Shown here piece by piece: positions 6,620-13,505 of a stretch of DNA of 13,505 bases (the stretch's first letter is position 1; the number at the start of each line of letters is the position of its first letter). Below the pieces are notes generated by a model. The model was not told the DNA's origin. It did no database searches and saw nothing but the letters and a program-made list of their open reading frames with translations. The stretch comes from Lachnospiraceae bacterium. GTDB taxonomy: Bacteria > Bacillota > Clostridia > Lachnospirales > Lachnospiraceae. The stretch spans positions 1-13,505 of the forward strand of contig CAAEUM010000230.1 of assembly GCA_900759225.1 (NCBI GenBank), in the 5' to 3' direction. The translations under genes were made by a program, and so were the position numbers.

Positions 6620-6635
6620 CCACTATGAATAGTGG
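6620..6635 (+). promoter_or_regulatory. 16-bp palindrome, candidate operator of the ABC importer operon
   Basis: CCACTAT and ATAGTGG are perfect complements around a central GA, located about 10-25 bases downstream of the expected start site and 23 bases before the ribosome binding site. It could be a DNA operator, perhaps for the LysR-type regulator at the end of the operon, or a short stem in the mRNA leader. Confidence 0.45.
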
Positions 6636-6672
6636 TGGAGCAGGAAACCCATGCTACAAGGAGGAAAAAGAA

Positions 6673-8325
6673 ATGGATTTAAAGAAGACGGGCAGAAGAT
6701 TTCTGGCTGCAGCTATGGCTGCGGTTATGGCATTTTCTGTGTGGGGCTGTGGGAAATCAGACAGCCAGATAAATACAGCAGAATCTCAAAGCAGCAGCAT
6801 ACCGGAGGCAAAGCCGGGAGAAAAAGTGGTAAATATCGGAGTTACCAGCTCCTTAAATACCTTAAACCCTCTTCTTATGGATGGAGTGGAGATCAATAAG
6901 TATGCCACAGGGCTTATGTTCCTGCCTCTGGCAGAGCTGACTGCAGACATGGAATTTGAGGGAATGCTGGCAGATTCGATTACAGCCGAGGATGAGAAAA
7001 ACTTCCTGGTGCATATTGATGATAAGGCAGTGTGGTCGGATGGACAGCCGGTTACTGCAGATGATGTGGTATATACGGCGCTGCGGCTCTGCAGCCCTGC
7101 GATCAGCAATGCGGCGATGATGTACTACGTATTTGAAGGTGTGGGGGATGACGGCTTTGTGGAGCCGGGAGCTGACCATATTGATGGTATTGTAAAGGTA
7201 GATGACAAGACAGTGCGTTTTACTACAAAGGAGCCAATGTCACTTGTTACCTTTCAGAATTCCTATGCCCGTTATCTTATGACACTTCCGAAGCACATTA
7301 TCGGGGATATTCCGGAGGAGGAGCTGGCTTCCAACCAGTGGTTTTCAAAGCCGGATGTAGTAAGCGGCCCCTACAGGGTAACAGCCTTTGATAAGGACCA
7401 TTATATTTCCTATGAGGCGAATGAGTCTTACTGGAAGGGTGCTCCTAAGATTGACAAGCTGAACATTAAGATCGTAGACGGAAGCCAGCTGTATGCAGGC
7501 CTTCAGTCAGGAGAGACTGATATTACCCAGAATACCATGAGCGTGATCCCGCTGGAGGATTACGAAAGCGTCCAGGGACTGGAGCAGGTGAACGCTTCCC
7601 TGGGTGCGCCTATTACAAATCAGTCTGTGTTTATCAATACCGCCAACGTGCCGGATGCAAAGGTGCGCCAGGCCCTGCTTTACGCCATTGACCGCCAGCA
7701 GATATTAGACCAGCTTTTAAAGGGCAATGGTGAGGTGATCGAGGGATTTATTTCCAGCGCAAGCCCGTACTATGATGAGAGCATTGTGCCTTTTGGCTAT
7801 GACCCGGAGAAGGCCAAGGCTCTTCTTGCAGAAAGCGGCTGGGATAGCTCAAAAACCCTGCGATTCTGTATTGATTCAGGCGATAGTACCTTTATGAATG
7901 CAGCAGCAGTGATCGTGGCCCAGTGGGCGGCAGTGGGAGTCAAGGCGGAGATCCAGTCAATGGATATTAACACCCTGATGAGCAATGCTGCATCCGGTGA
8001 GTTTGATGTGATGGCAGTGCAGTACACCTATGCACCGGTTGACCCCTATATGGACATTGCATGGCTTCTTGGAGGAGAGGGAAGCTGGACCGGCTACAGC
8101 AATGACACAGTAAACGAGGCGTTGGATCAGGTTGCATCAGCAGCGGATGCAGACGAGATGAAGCCGCTCTATTCCGCGATCGATAAACAGGTGCAGCAGG
8201 ATGTGCCCATGTTTTCTGCCTATGTGGTAAAGAACCTGGCAGCAGTAAATAAGCGTCTTGTCAATGCACAGCCCAGCGTATACGGCTTTTTTAACCATGT
8301 GGAAACATGGGATATTGCAGAGTAA
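6673..8325 (+). CDS. ABC transporter substrate-binding lipoprotein, Opp/Dpp/Nik family (SBP_bac_5)
   Basis: This is the extracellular ligand receptor of the downstream importer, about 550 residues, a normal length for family 5 binding proteins. The chosen ATG at 6673 follows AAGGAGG (6658-6664) by 8 bases and begins with a Lys/Arg-rich signal peptide ending VWGC, giving lipid-anchored Cys26. An in-frame ATG at 6625 lies in the upstream palindrome and would bury the signal peptide, so it was rejected. Family features are NTLNPLLMDG, VWSDGQPVTADDVVYT (about 120-135), VSGPYRVTAFD, ANESYWKGAPKID, DAKVRQALLYAIDRQQIL and the C-terminal FDVMAVQYTY region. Family members bind peptides, nickel chelates, sugars or heme, and I cannot choose by eye. 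The neighbouring cobI makes a cobalt- or nickel-related ligand a hypothesis only. Confidence 0.92.
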   Translation: MDLKKTGRRFLAAAMAAVMAFSVWGCGKSDSQINTAESQSSSIPEAKPGEKVVNIGVTSSLNTLNPLLMDGVEINKYATGLMFLPLAELTADMEFEGMLADSITAEDEKNFLVHIDDKAVWSDGQPVTADDVVYTALRLCSPAISNAAMMYYVFEGVGDDGFVEPGADHIDGIVKVDDKTVRFTTKEPMSLVTFQNSYARYLMTLPKHIIGDIPEEELASNQWFSKPDVVSGPYRVTAFDKDHYISYEANESYWKGAPKIDKLNIKIVDGSQLYAGLQSGETDITQNTMSVIPLEDYESVQGLEQVNASLGAPITNQSVFINTANVPDAKVRQALLYAIDRQQILDQLLKGNGEVIEGFISSASPYYDESIVPFGYDPEKAKALLAESGWDSSKTLRFCIDSGDSTFMNAAAVIVAQWAAVGVKAEIQSMDINTLMSNAASGEFDVMAVQYTYAPVDPYMDIAWLLGGEGSWTGYSNDTVNEALDQVASAADADEMKPLYSAIDKQVQQDVPMFSAYVVKNLAAVNKRLVNAQPSVYGFFNHVETWDIAE

Positions 8326-8335
8326 CTTAATTGAC

Positions 8336-8370
8336 AGGTTTCCCGGAGGCAAAACTCCCGGAAACCTTTT
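8336..8370 (+). terminator. Leaky terminator-like hairpin after the binding-protein gene
   Basis: AGGTTTCCCGGAG (8336-8348) pairs with CTCCCGGAAACCT (8355-8367), with a single C/C mismatch and loop GCAAAA. Only three further T follow, so partial termination or 3'-end stabilisation of the binding-protein message is likely. This would leave the ATPase and permease genes at lower expression. Confidence 0.65.
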
Positions 8371-8392
8371 CGTACAGGAAAGTAGGAAAAAT

Positions 8393-9367
8393 ATGGAACA
8401 TATCCTTGAAGTGAAGGATTTGGAGGTTGCTTTCTTTCGGGATGGGGAACCCACTGTCAGTGTGGACAATGCCAGCTTCCATGTGGATGCAGGGGAAATT
8501 GTGTGCCTGGTTGGGGAATCCGGCTGCGGGAAAAGTGTTACATCCCTGTCGATCATGCAGCTTCTTGGACGGAAGGGAAAGGTGACAAAGGGAAGCGTGC
8601 GCTTCTCTGGACAGGAGCTTTTAGGCCTTTCTCCAAAACAGCTGGATACCATCCGGGGCAGTAAGCTGACCATGGTATTCCAGGATCCTTTAAGCTCCTT
8701 AAACCCGGTTTTTACAGTGGGGCGGCAGATTGAGGAGAGCATTATTGCCCATTTAAGCCCGGACAGGGAGGCTGCAAGAAAACGGGCGCTGTCCCTTCTT
8801 AAAAAAGCGGGTATCCATGATGCAGAGGCGGTTATGAAAAAATATCCTCATCAGCTGTCAGGGGGTATGCGCCAGAGGGTTATGATCGCCATGGCTCTGG
8901 CCTGCGGCCCAAAGCTGGTGATCGCAGATGAACCTACAACTGCCCTTGATGTGACGATCCAGGCCCAGATCATGGAGCTGATCTTACAGCTCCGAAAGGA
9001 ATTGGGGATGGCAGTGCTTTTAATTACCCATGATATGGGAGTGGTAGCACAGATGGCAGACAGAGTGCTGGTAATGTATGCAGGACAGATCATTGAGCAG
9101 GCAGATGTAATGGAGCTGTTTGAGCATCCGGCCCATCCCTATACAAGGGCCTTGCTTAAATCCGTTCCTTCTATTACAAAGGGACGGGACAGCCGGCTGG
9201 AATCCATTAAAGGCATGGTGCCCCAGCGCTATGATAAGATTACAGGCTGCCGATTTGCGGCAAGATGCCCTTACAGGCAGGAGGGCTGTGAAAACCCTCA
9301 GAAAGAGCTGGCAGTTGGGGGCAGCAAAGCACATCTGGCCCGCTGCTGCCGTGCCGGAGAGGTTTAA
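8393..9367 (+). CDS. ABC transporter ATP-binding protein, OppD/DppD/NikD type
   Basis: This is the first of two nucleotide-binding subunits that drive the importer. From ATG 8393 it is 324 residues, the usual DppD length. Walker A is GESGCGKS (41-48), the signature is LSGGMRQR (155-162), Walker B is LVIADE (175-180), and the H-loop is in LLITHDMG. The C-terminal oligopeptide/dipeptide extension carries CRFAARC and the downstream Cys299 and Cys318/Cys319, the cysteine cluster that holds an iron-sulfur cluster in characterised DppD. The frame is open further upstream to 8258, but that would overlap the binding-protein gene and the hairpin and adds no family sequence. The ribosome binding site is weak (AGTAGGA), fitting low expression relative to the binding protein. 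The oppF-type gene starts 2 bases after its stop. Confidence 0.94.
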   Translation: MEHILEVKDLEVAFFRDGEPTVSVDNASFHVDAGEIVCLVGESGCGKSVTSLSIMQLLGRKGKVTKGSVRFSGQELLGLSPKQLDTIRGSKLTMVFQDPLSSLNPVFTVGRQIEESIIAHLSPDREAARKRALSLLKKAGIHDAEAVMKKYPHQLSGGMRQRVMIAMALACGPKLVIADEPTTALDVTIQAQIMELILQLRKELGMAVLLITHDMGVVAQMADRVLVMYAGQIIEQADVMELFEHPAHPYTRALLKSVPSITKGRDSRLESIKGMVPQRYDKITGCRFAARCPYRQEGCENPQKELAVGGSKAHLARCCRAGEV

Positions 9368-9369
9368 AT

Positions 9370-10386
9370 ATGCAGAAGATACGCACAGAGGACACCCCTC
9401 TTTTAAGGGTGTCTGATATAAAAAAATATTATCCTTTAAAGGATGGTTTTGGTTCAGGAAAAGGAAGGGTGCTGCGGGCAGTGGACGGTGTCTCCTTTGA
9501 CCTTTATAAGGGGGAAACCTTAGGTCTGGTGGGAGAATCCGGCTGTGGAAAATCCACCCTGGGCCGTCAGCTGGTAGCTTTGGAGCGGCCGGATGGCGGA
9601 AGCGTTTTATATAAGGGAAAGGACTTAGCCCGTATAAAGGGCAGAGAGATGAAGGCAATCCGCACCCAGCTTCAGATGGTATTTCAGGATTCCTATTCAT
9701 CCTTAAATCCAAGAAAGCGGGTGTTTGATATCCTGGCAGAGCCTATGCTGTACCATAAACTGGCAGATAAAAGAAGCGTGGAAGGGGAGGTAGGCCGACT
9801 GTTAGATATGGTAGGGCTTCCGTCACATGCAGCGGCCCGCTATCCCCATGAATTTTCCGGAGGGCAGCGTCAGAGGATCGGCATTGCAAGGGCGCTGTGC
9901 TTAAAGCCGGAGTTCCTTGTCTGTGATGAGCCGGTCAGCGCCCTTGACGTGTCCATCCAGGCTCAGATACTGAATTTATTCCGCAGCCTTCAGGAACAGT
10001 TAAACCTGACCTGTGTTTTTATTGGCCATGGGCTGGGGGCGGTAAATTACGTAAGCCATCGGATCGCGGTAATGTATCTTGGGAAAATCGTAGAGCTGGC
10101 AGACAGCGAGGAGCTGTTTGCAGATCCAATACACCCCTACTCAAAAGCATTGTTTAAGGCGGTACCGATTCCAGACCCTAAGTCCCGCATGGAGCCGGAA
10201 AAGGGGCTGCTTTCAGGGGAAGCGGAGGCAAAGGAGGAAGAGGGCAGCGGCTGTCCCTTCTATCCAAGATGCCCAAGGCGTCAGGAAAGCTGCAGGTCTT
10301 CACAGCAGCAGCTGCTTCCGGTTGCTCCTGGCAGCAGCCATCTGGCAGCCTGTATGCCTGCCCTGAAGGAGGTGGAGGAAGCATGA
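9370..10386 (+). CDS. ABC transporter ATP-binding protein, OppF/DppF/NikE type
   Basis: This is the second nucleotide-binding subunit, which pairs with the preceding ATPase. The 338-residue protein has the OppF-type N-terminus with DIKKYYPLKDGF, Walker A GESGCGKS (55-62), signature FSGGQRQR (162-169) and Walker B FLVCDE (ending at Asp186-Glu187). It also has the C-terminal cysteine cluster Cys295, Cys301, Cys308 and Cys328. The H-loop histidine is His220, but the usual SHDL reads GHGL here, replacing Ser and Asp by Gly on either side. The catalytic residues themselves are intact, so it is probably active. An acidic insert with KEEEGSG precedes the cysteine cluster. The permease start overlaps the stop codon as ATGA. 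Confidence 0.94.
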   Translation: MQKIRTEDTPLLRVSDIKKYYPLKDGFGSGKGRVLRAVDGVSFDLYKGETLGLVGESGCGKSTLGRQLVALERPDGGSVLYKGKDLARIKGREMKAIRTQLQMVFQDSYSSLNPRKRVFDILAEPMLYHKLADKRSVEGEVGRLLDMVGLPSHAAARYPHEFSGGQRQRIGIARALCLKPEFLVCDEPVSALDVSIQAQILNLFRSLQEQLNLTCVFIGHGLGAVNYVSHRIAVMYLGKIVELADSEELFADPIHPYSKALFKAVPIPDPKSRMEPEKGLLSGEAEAKEEEGSGCPFYPRCPRRQESCRSSQQQLLPVAPGSSHLAACMPALKEVEEA

Positions 10387-11330
10387 GCAAATATATTTTA
10401 AAACGGCTGTTGATCGCCATTCCTACTCTTTTAGGAATTACAATGATTGATTATGCGATTATGTGTTTTGCGGGAAGCCCGCTGGAAATGCTGCAGGGGG
10501 CACGTATTTCCCAGGAGGCTCTGGCAGTAAGGGAGCAGGCCCTGGGACTTGACAAGCCAGTCTACGTTCAGTATTTTTTGTGGCTGGGCCAGCTTTTACA
10601 GGGAAATCTTGGGATATCGATGAAAACCTATGAACCGGTAGCGCAGATGATCGCAAGCCGCGTAGGCCCCACGCTTCTGCTGATGGGCGTTTCCCTGATC
10701 GTAAGCCTGTTTCTGGCAGTGCCTGCAGGTGTATACAGTGCAGTGCATCAATATTCAAAAAGGGATTATGCAGTTGTAACCTCATCCTTTTTTGCAAGCA
10801 GTATCCCGGGCTCGTTCTTGTCCCTGCTTTTAGTCTACCTGTTTACTGTTAAGCTGGGCATCCTTCCCTCCAGCGGAATGACAACCCTGGGAAGTGCCGG
10901 AGGGGCAGCAGACGTTGCAGCCCATATGGTGATGCCGGTGCTGGTGCTCTCTATTTCCATGGCAGGAACCAACATCCGCTACATCCGCAGCGCAGTGCTG
11001 GAGATACTGTCCCAGGATTACCTGCGCACAGCAAGGGCAAAGGGCATTGGTGAAAAGCTTGTTATCATCCGTCATGCCTTTAAAAATGCACTGATCCCTA
11101 TTATTACCGTTGTGGGGATGCAGATTCCCATGCTGTTCAGCGGTGCTGTCATTGTGGAGCTTTTGTTTTCATGGCCTGGCTTGGGGCTTATGACAATGAG
11201 CGCCATTTTATCCAGGGATTATCCGGTGATCATGGGGGTGTGCCTCATGTCGGCTGTGGTAGTGCTTCTTGCAAACCTGATCACCGATATCCTCTATGCT
11301 GTGGCAGACCCTACCATCCGCTATAACTAG
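10383..11330 (+). CDS. ABC transporter permease, OppB/DppB/NikB type
   Basis: This is the first membrane subunit of the importer. From ATG 10383 it is 315 residues, typical for DppB/NikB, with about six membrane helices. The N-terminus MSKYILKRLLIAIPTLLGIT and the segments GLDKPVYVQYFLWL and QGNLGISM are family hallmarks. The cytoplasmic EAA coupling loop, about residues 213-241, contains YLRTARAKGIGE. The C-terminus ends in YAVADPTIRYN, which matches the family YxxxDPRIRY ending. The frame is open upstream to 10269, but the ATG at 10383 has GGAGG just before it and overlaps the preceding stop by 4 bases (ATGA), a coupling arrangement that decides the start. Confidence 0.94.
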   Translation: MSKYILKRLLIAIPTLLGITMIDYAIMCFAGSPLEMLQGARISQEALAVREQALGLDKPVYVQYFLWLGQLLQGNLGISMKTYEPVAQMIASRVGPTLLLMGVSLIVSLFLAVPAGVYSAVHQYSKRDYAVVTSSFFASSIPGSFLSLLLVYLFTVKLGILPSSGMTTLGSAGGAADVAAHMVMPVLVLSISMAGTNIRYIRSAVLEILSQDYLRTARAKGIGEKLVIIRHAFKNALIPIITVVGMQIPMLFSGAVIVELLFSWPGLGLMTMSAILSRDYPVIMGVCLMSAVVVLLANLITDILYAVADPTIRYN

Positions 11331-11360
11331 CTGTCGCAAAAGTGAAAGCTTGAATTATCC

Positions 11361-12236
11361 ATGAAAGAGAAGTCAATGAAACAGAACGAAATAAATCATG
11401 AATCATATACAGCTTCCGTCAGGAAGCGTTTCCTGCGTCACCGCCTGGCGGCTGTAAGCCTGGTAGTGCTGGCGGTGATCGGAGGGGCGGCCCTTTTTGC
11501 CCCCCTTATCGCACCCTATGACCCGGAGGCGATTGTCGGGCCTTTTGGGGCGCCTCCCAGCACACAGTTCCTGCTTGGGACAGACCAGATCGGGAGGGAC
11601 ATGCTAAGCCGCCTTCTTTATGCAACCAGGGTTTCCCTTCTGGTAGGCCTTCTGGCGACCGGCCTGTCTACCGTGATCGGTGTAGTTTTGGGGCTTTTGG
11701 CCGGATACTTTGGGGGCTGGATTGACATTATAATTATGCGTTTTACAGATACAGTTATGTCATTCCCATATATTTTGCTCGTGCTGGTAGCAGCGGCGAT
11801 CATGGGGCCCGGGCTCTGGAGCATCATTTTAATCCTGGGCTTTGTAGACTGGCCGGGAGTGGCCCGCCTGGTGCGGGGGAATGTGCTGAGCCTGCGCCAG
11901 AGCAACTTTGTAAAAAGCAGCGTACTGGCAGGAATGAGCCACCGCTATATCCTTTTTTCAGAGATCCTTCCAAATACGATGGCCCCGATCCTGGTGTACG
12001 CAACCTCCGTTATGGCCCTGTCCATGCTGGACGAGGCGTCTTTAAGCTTTCTTGGGATGGGGGTTCAGCCGCCGGCAGCCAGCCTGGGAAATATGTTAAA
12101 CAGCGCTCAATCCCTGACTGTGCTGACAAAGCAGCCCTGGCTGTGGATACCGCCGGGCCTTTTGATCGTGATCCTTGTAGTGGCGATCAACTTTGTGGGT
12201 GACGCCCTGAGGGATGCACTTGACCCTACGACGTAG
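11361..12236 (+). CDS. ABC transporter permease, OppC/DppC/NikC type
   Basis: This is the second membrane subunit, completing the five-part importer. The 291-residue protein begins with a hydrophilic tail, then a first helix, the family segment LLGTDQIGRDMLSRLLYATR (71-90) and RFTDTVMSFPYILL. The EAA loop is near 182-210, with SSVLAGMSHRYILFSEILPN, and the C-terminus has NFVGDALRDALDP. All are characteristic of DppC/NikC. Two in-frame starts are possible: 11361, and 11376, which is preceded by AGAGAAG. Neither has a strong ribosome binding site, and I kept the longer one. It is separated from the first permease gene by 30 bases without a terminator. Confidence 0.93.
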   Translation: MKEKSMKQNEINHESYTASVRKRFLRHRLAAVSLVVLAVIGGAALFAPLIAPYDPEAIVGPFGAPPSTQFLLGTDQIGRDMLSRLLYATRVSLLVGLLATGLSTVIGVVLGLLAGYFGGWIDIIIMRFTDTVMSFPYILLVLVAAAIMGPGLWSIILILGFVDWPGVARLVRGNVLSLRQSNFVKSSVLAGMSHRYILFSEILPNTMAPILVYATSVMALSMLDEASLSFLGMGVQPPAASLGNMLNSAQSLTVLTKQPWLWIPPGLLIVILVVAINFVGDALRDALDPTT

Positions 12237-12267
12237 CTATTCATTTCTCATATGGACAGGAGCTGTT

Positions 12268-13161
12268 ATGACAATTCATCAGATTGAATGTTTTCTTGAA
12301 ACTGCTGCTACCAGGAACTTTACGGAAGCGGCCAACCATCTCTATATTTCCCAGCAGGGATTAAGCCGTCAGATCGCGGCCCTTGAGCGGGAGCTGGGAA
12401 TGAAGCTGTTTTACAGGACTACCAGGGATGTAAAGCTTACCCGCAGCGGGGAACTGCTCATGTGGCGCTGGCGGGATATACCCAAGGAGATCCGGGATTC
12501 TGTGGAGCTTGCCAGGGAAGAGGGCGGGCAGACAAAGCGGCGTATCCGCGTCTCCGTTGTGGAGATGAACGGGATTTTGGAGCTTGCGACCGGGCTTATG
12601 GCAGATTATATGGCCTGTGACGGCCAGACGGAGTTTGAGGTTAACCAGTGCAGTAAATTCCAGGACTTTGTCAGTACCAGCCCCGATGTGCTCATCACCG
12701 TCAGCATCCTTCCCGGCTTTGAGCAATTTAAGGACCGCTGCAATTTCCTTTCTTTAAAAGAGCTTCCTATGTATTATGTTATGTCAAAGGACCATCGTCT
12801 GGCATCCAGGGAAATATTGGAGGCAGCAGATTTCAGGGGCGAAACGGTGTTGGGGCTGTACCGGGACTTTTTCAAGGGAATGGAAATGCAGATGTTTGAC
12901 ATGTTTTTCGGAAAAGATCATGGTCTCGGCAAGGTGCGCTTTTTTGAAAACGTGCAGAGCATGGAGCTGGCTCTTTTGGCAAAGGGAGGTATCTCCATTG
13001 GCTTTAAGGAGATGTATCATGATTTTGGCGATAGGCTTACAATGATTCCCATACCGAACAAGGAAAATCAGGTCAGCGCAAAGGTAGTTGCCCTGTGGGG
13101 AAAAGAGAATGAGGTAAAGTTAAAACATTTTATTAAATTTTTAAAAACAAAGGATAATTAA
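12268..13161 (+). CDS. LysR-family transcriptional regulator
   Basis: This is a 297-residue LysR-type regulator, a normal length. The N-terminal winged helix-turn-helix (about residues 4-62) has FLETAATRNFTEAANHLYIS then QQGLSRQIAALERELGMKLF, and TRSG. The rest is a periplasmic-binding-protein-like effector domain of lower similarity. The ATG at 12268 has AGGAG five bases upstream; extending the frame to 12214 would run into the permease gene without adding family sequence. It lies 31 bases downstream of the permease gene on the same strand and ends the transcription unit, instead of being divergent as most LysR regulators are. It probably controls this importer operon and perhaps itself. The effector is unknown. 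Confidence 0.93.
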   Translation: MTIHQIECFLETAATRNFTEAANHLYISQQGLSRQIAALERELGMKLFYRTTRDVKLTRSGELLMWRWRDIPKEIRDSVELAREEGGQTKRRIRVSVVEMNGILELATGLMADYMACDGQTEFEVNQCSKFQDFVSTSPDVLITVSILPGFEQFKDRCNFLSLKELPMYYVMSKDHRLASREILEAADFRGETVLGLYRDFFKGMEMQMFDMFFGKDHGLGKVRFFENVQSMELALLAKGGISIGFKEMYHDFGDRLTMIPIPNKENQVSAKVVALWGKENEVKLKHFIKFLKTKDN

Positions 13162-13191
13162 CAATAAACTATTGTTAATTATCCTTTTTTT
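13149..13191 (+). terminator. Terminator overlapping the LysR stop codon
   Basis: AAAGGATAATTAACAATA (13149-13166) and TATTGTTAATTATCCTTT (13170-13187) are an 18-bp perfect inverted repeat with a three-base loop AAC, followed by TTTT. The left arm contains the last codons and the TAA stop (13159-13161) of the LysR gene. The reverse strand also ends in a T-rich stretch, so it may stop transcription from both sides. Confidence 0.92.
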
Positions 13192-13195
13192 GATG

Positions 13196-13226
13196 TTAGA
13201 CAAAAAGAGGTATCTCTGTCTAAAAT
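13196..13226 (+). promoter_or_regulatory. Promoter covered by an operator-like dyad, upstream of the efflux adaptor
   Basis: TTAGACA (13196-13202) and TGTCTAA (13217-13223) are perfect complements separated by 14 bases, with GAG/CTC able to pair inside. A candidate promoter is interleaved with the dyad: -35 TAGACA (13197-13202), 18-base spacer, -10 TAAAAT (13221-13226). This arrangement is typical of repressor-controlled efflux operons, for example by a TetR-type protein, but no such regulator is visible here. Confidence 0.5.
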
Positions 13227-13257
13227 ATGTAGGAAGATTGGATTCGAAATCAAAATT

Positions 13258-13291
13258 CAGCGGGCTTAAGGGATTATCGGCCTGCTGTTTT
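13258..13291 (+). promoter_or_regulatory. Leader hairpin, possible attenuator
   Basis: CAGCGGGC (13258-13265) pairs with GCCTGCTG (13280-13287), including one G-U pair, across a 14-base loop, followed by TTTT. It lies in the leader of the adaptor gene, 35 bases before the start codon, and could be a weak attenuator. Confidence 0.4.
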
Positions 13292-13326
13292 GGACAAAGG
13301 GATTAAAAAGAAAGGATGAGGAAAAA

Positions 13327-13505
13327 ATGAAAAAATCACGTGTGATTGGAGGGGCTGTGATTGCGGCGGCAGCGGTGCTGCTGATCTTCCGCATAGCCAA
13401 GAAGGATGAACCGGTTCCGCCGGCAGTGGATCCGGTCGTAGAGGTTCAGACACCTCAGACAGGAGATGTACATCTGACAACCGATCTTATAGGTACTATA
13501 GAGCC
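13327..13505 (+). CDS. HlyD/MacA-like membrane fusion protein (efflux periplasmic-adaptor family), 3' end missing
   Basis: Only the first 59 codons lie in the window and the frame runs open off the right edge. The ATG at 13327 follows a purine-rich ribosome binding site (GGATGAGG). The product starts with MKKSRVIGGAVIAAAAVLL, a single N-terminal membrane anchor or signal segment, then a Pro-rich stretch (EPVPPAVDPV) and VEVQTPQTGDVHLTTDLIGT. This last pattern, a strand followed by xGxVxxxxxxxGTIE, is the usual opening of RND/ABC efflux adaptor proteins. By analogy the next genes would be an efflux permease and possibly an ATPase, outside the window. The assignment rests on a short segment, so confidence is moderate. 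Confidence 0.68.
   Translation, partial: MKKSRVIGGAVIAAAAVLLIFRIAKKDEPVPPAVDPVVEVQTPQTGDVHLTTDLIGTIE

Noticed and set aside
6625..6672. N-terminal extension of the ABC binding protein from the ATG at 6625
   Set aside because: It lies inside the palindrome, lacks a ribosome binding site and would place 16 residues before a normal lipoprotein signal peptide; AAGGAGG decides for 6673.
8258..8392. Long N-terminal extension of the first ATPase, overlapping the binding-protein gene
   Set aside because: The frame is open but crosses the hairpin at 8336-8370, and ABC family similarity begins only at [10 protein letters not shown].
8137..8742. A 201-codon open frame on the minus strand
   Set aside because: It spans the end of the binding-protein gene, the hairpin and the ATPase start, and has no recognisable protein features.
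9020..9712. A 230-codon open frame on the minus strand across the two ATPase genes
   Set aside because: It is antisense to strongly supported coding sequence, with Pro/Leu/Ser-rich low-complexity content and no family pattern.

Overview
The window looks like part of a Firmicutes chromosome, most likely a Clostridia/Lachnospiraceae gut anaerobe. The grounds are the rpsF-ssb-rpsR core operon with an S18 of CxxC type, strong AAGGAGG ribosome binding sites, lipoprotein-anchored binding proteins, compact U-tailed hairpin terminators and an SSB tail ending in LPFN. This assignment is inference from style; no rRNA gene is present. Every supported gene lies on the + strand.

Region 1 (1-4131) is a TRAP-type uptake system (small membrane subunit DctQ, cut by the left edge; large subunit DctM; lipoprotein binding protein DctP). 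It is followed by a metal-dependent amidohydrolase/deacetylase-family enzyme. The likely logic is uptake of a carboxylate-bearing compound, then cytoplasmic hydrolysis. A perfect hairpin with no U-tract separates dctP from the hydrolase. This block is visibly more A+T-rich than the rest of the window (hand counts: 24/60 G+C at 541-600 and 20/60 at 1021-1080, against 34/60 at 8041-8100), which hints at later acquisition next to a core operon.

Region 2 (4132-5610) opens with two tandem terminators, then a well-formed sigma-A promoter and a structured leader, then rpsF (S6), ssb and rpsR (S18), closed by a strong terminator. The leader can pair with the start of the rpsF Shine-Dalgarno sequence, as expected for S6:S18 autoregulation.

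Region 3 (5611-13191) holds cobI/cbiL (precorrin-2 or cobalt-factor-II C20-methyltransferase). Upstream of it lie a promoter, a dyad and a hairpin terminator close together. Next comes a complete Opp/Dpp/Nik-type ABC importer: lipoprotein binding protein, two ATPases and two permeases. A co-directional LysR-type regulator ends the run at a terminator that contains its stop codon. The binding-protein gene has its own promoter inside the cobI 3' end and a 16-bp palindrome just downstream. The linkage to cobI raises the possibility that the importer brings in cobalt, nickel or a corrinoid-related ligand, but the sequence alone does not settle the substrate.

Region 4 (13192-13505) carries an operator-like dyad covering a promoter, a leader hairpin followed by four T, and the first 59 codons of a membrane-anchored HlyD/MacA-like adaptor, probably the start of an efflux operon that continues beyond the right edge.

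I found no CRISPR array, tRNA, rRNA, transposase, integrase or phage gene. The gene families are all known ones. The most interesting material is regulatory architecture and gene linkage rather than a new protein system.
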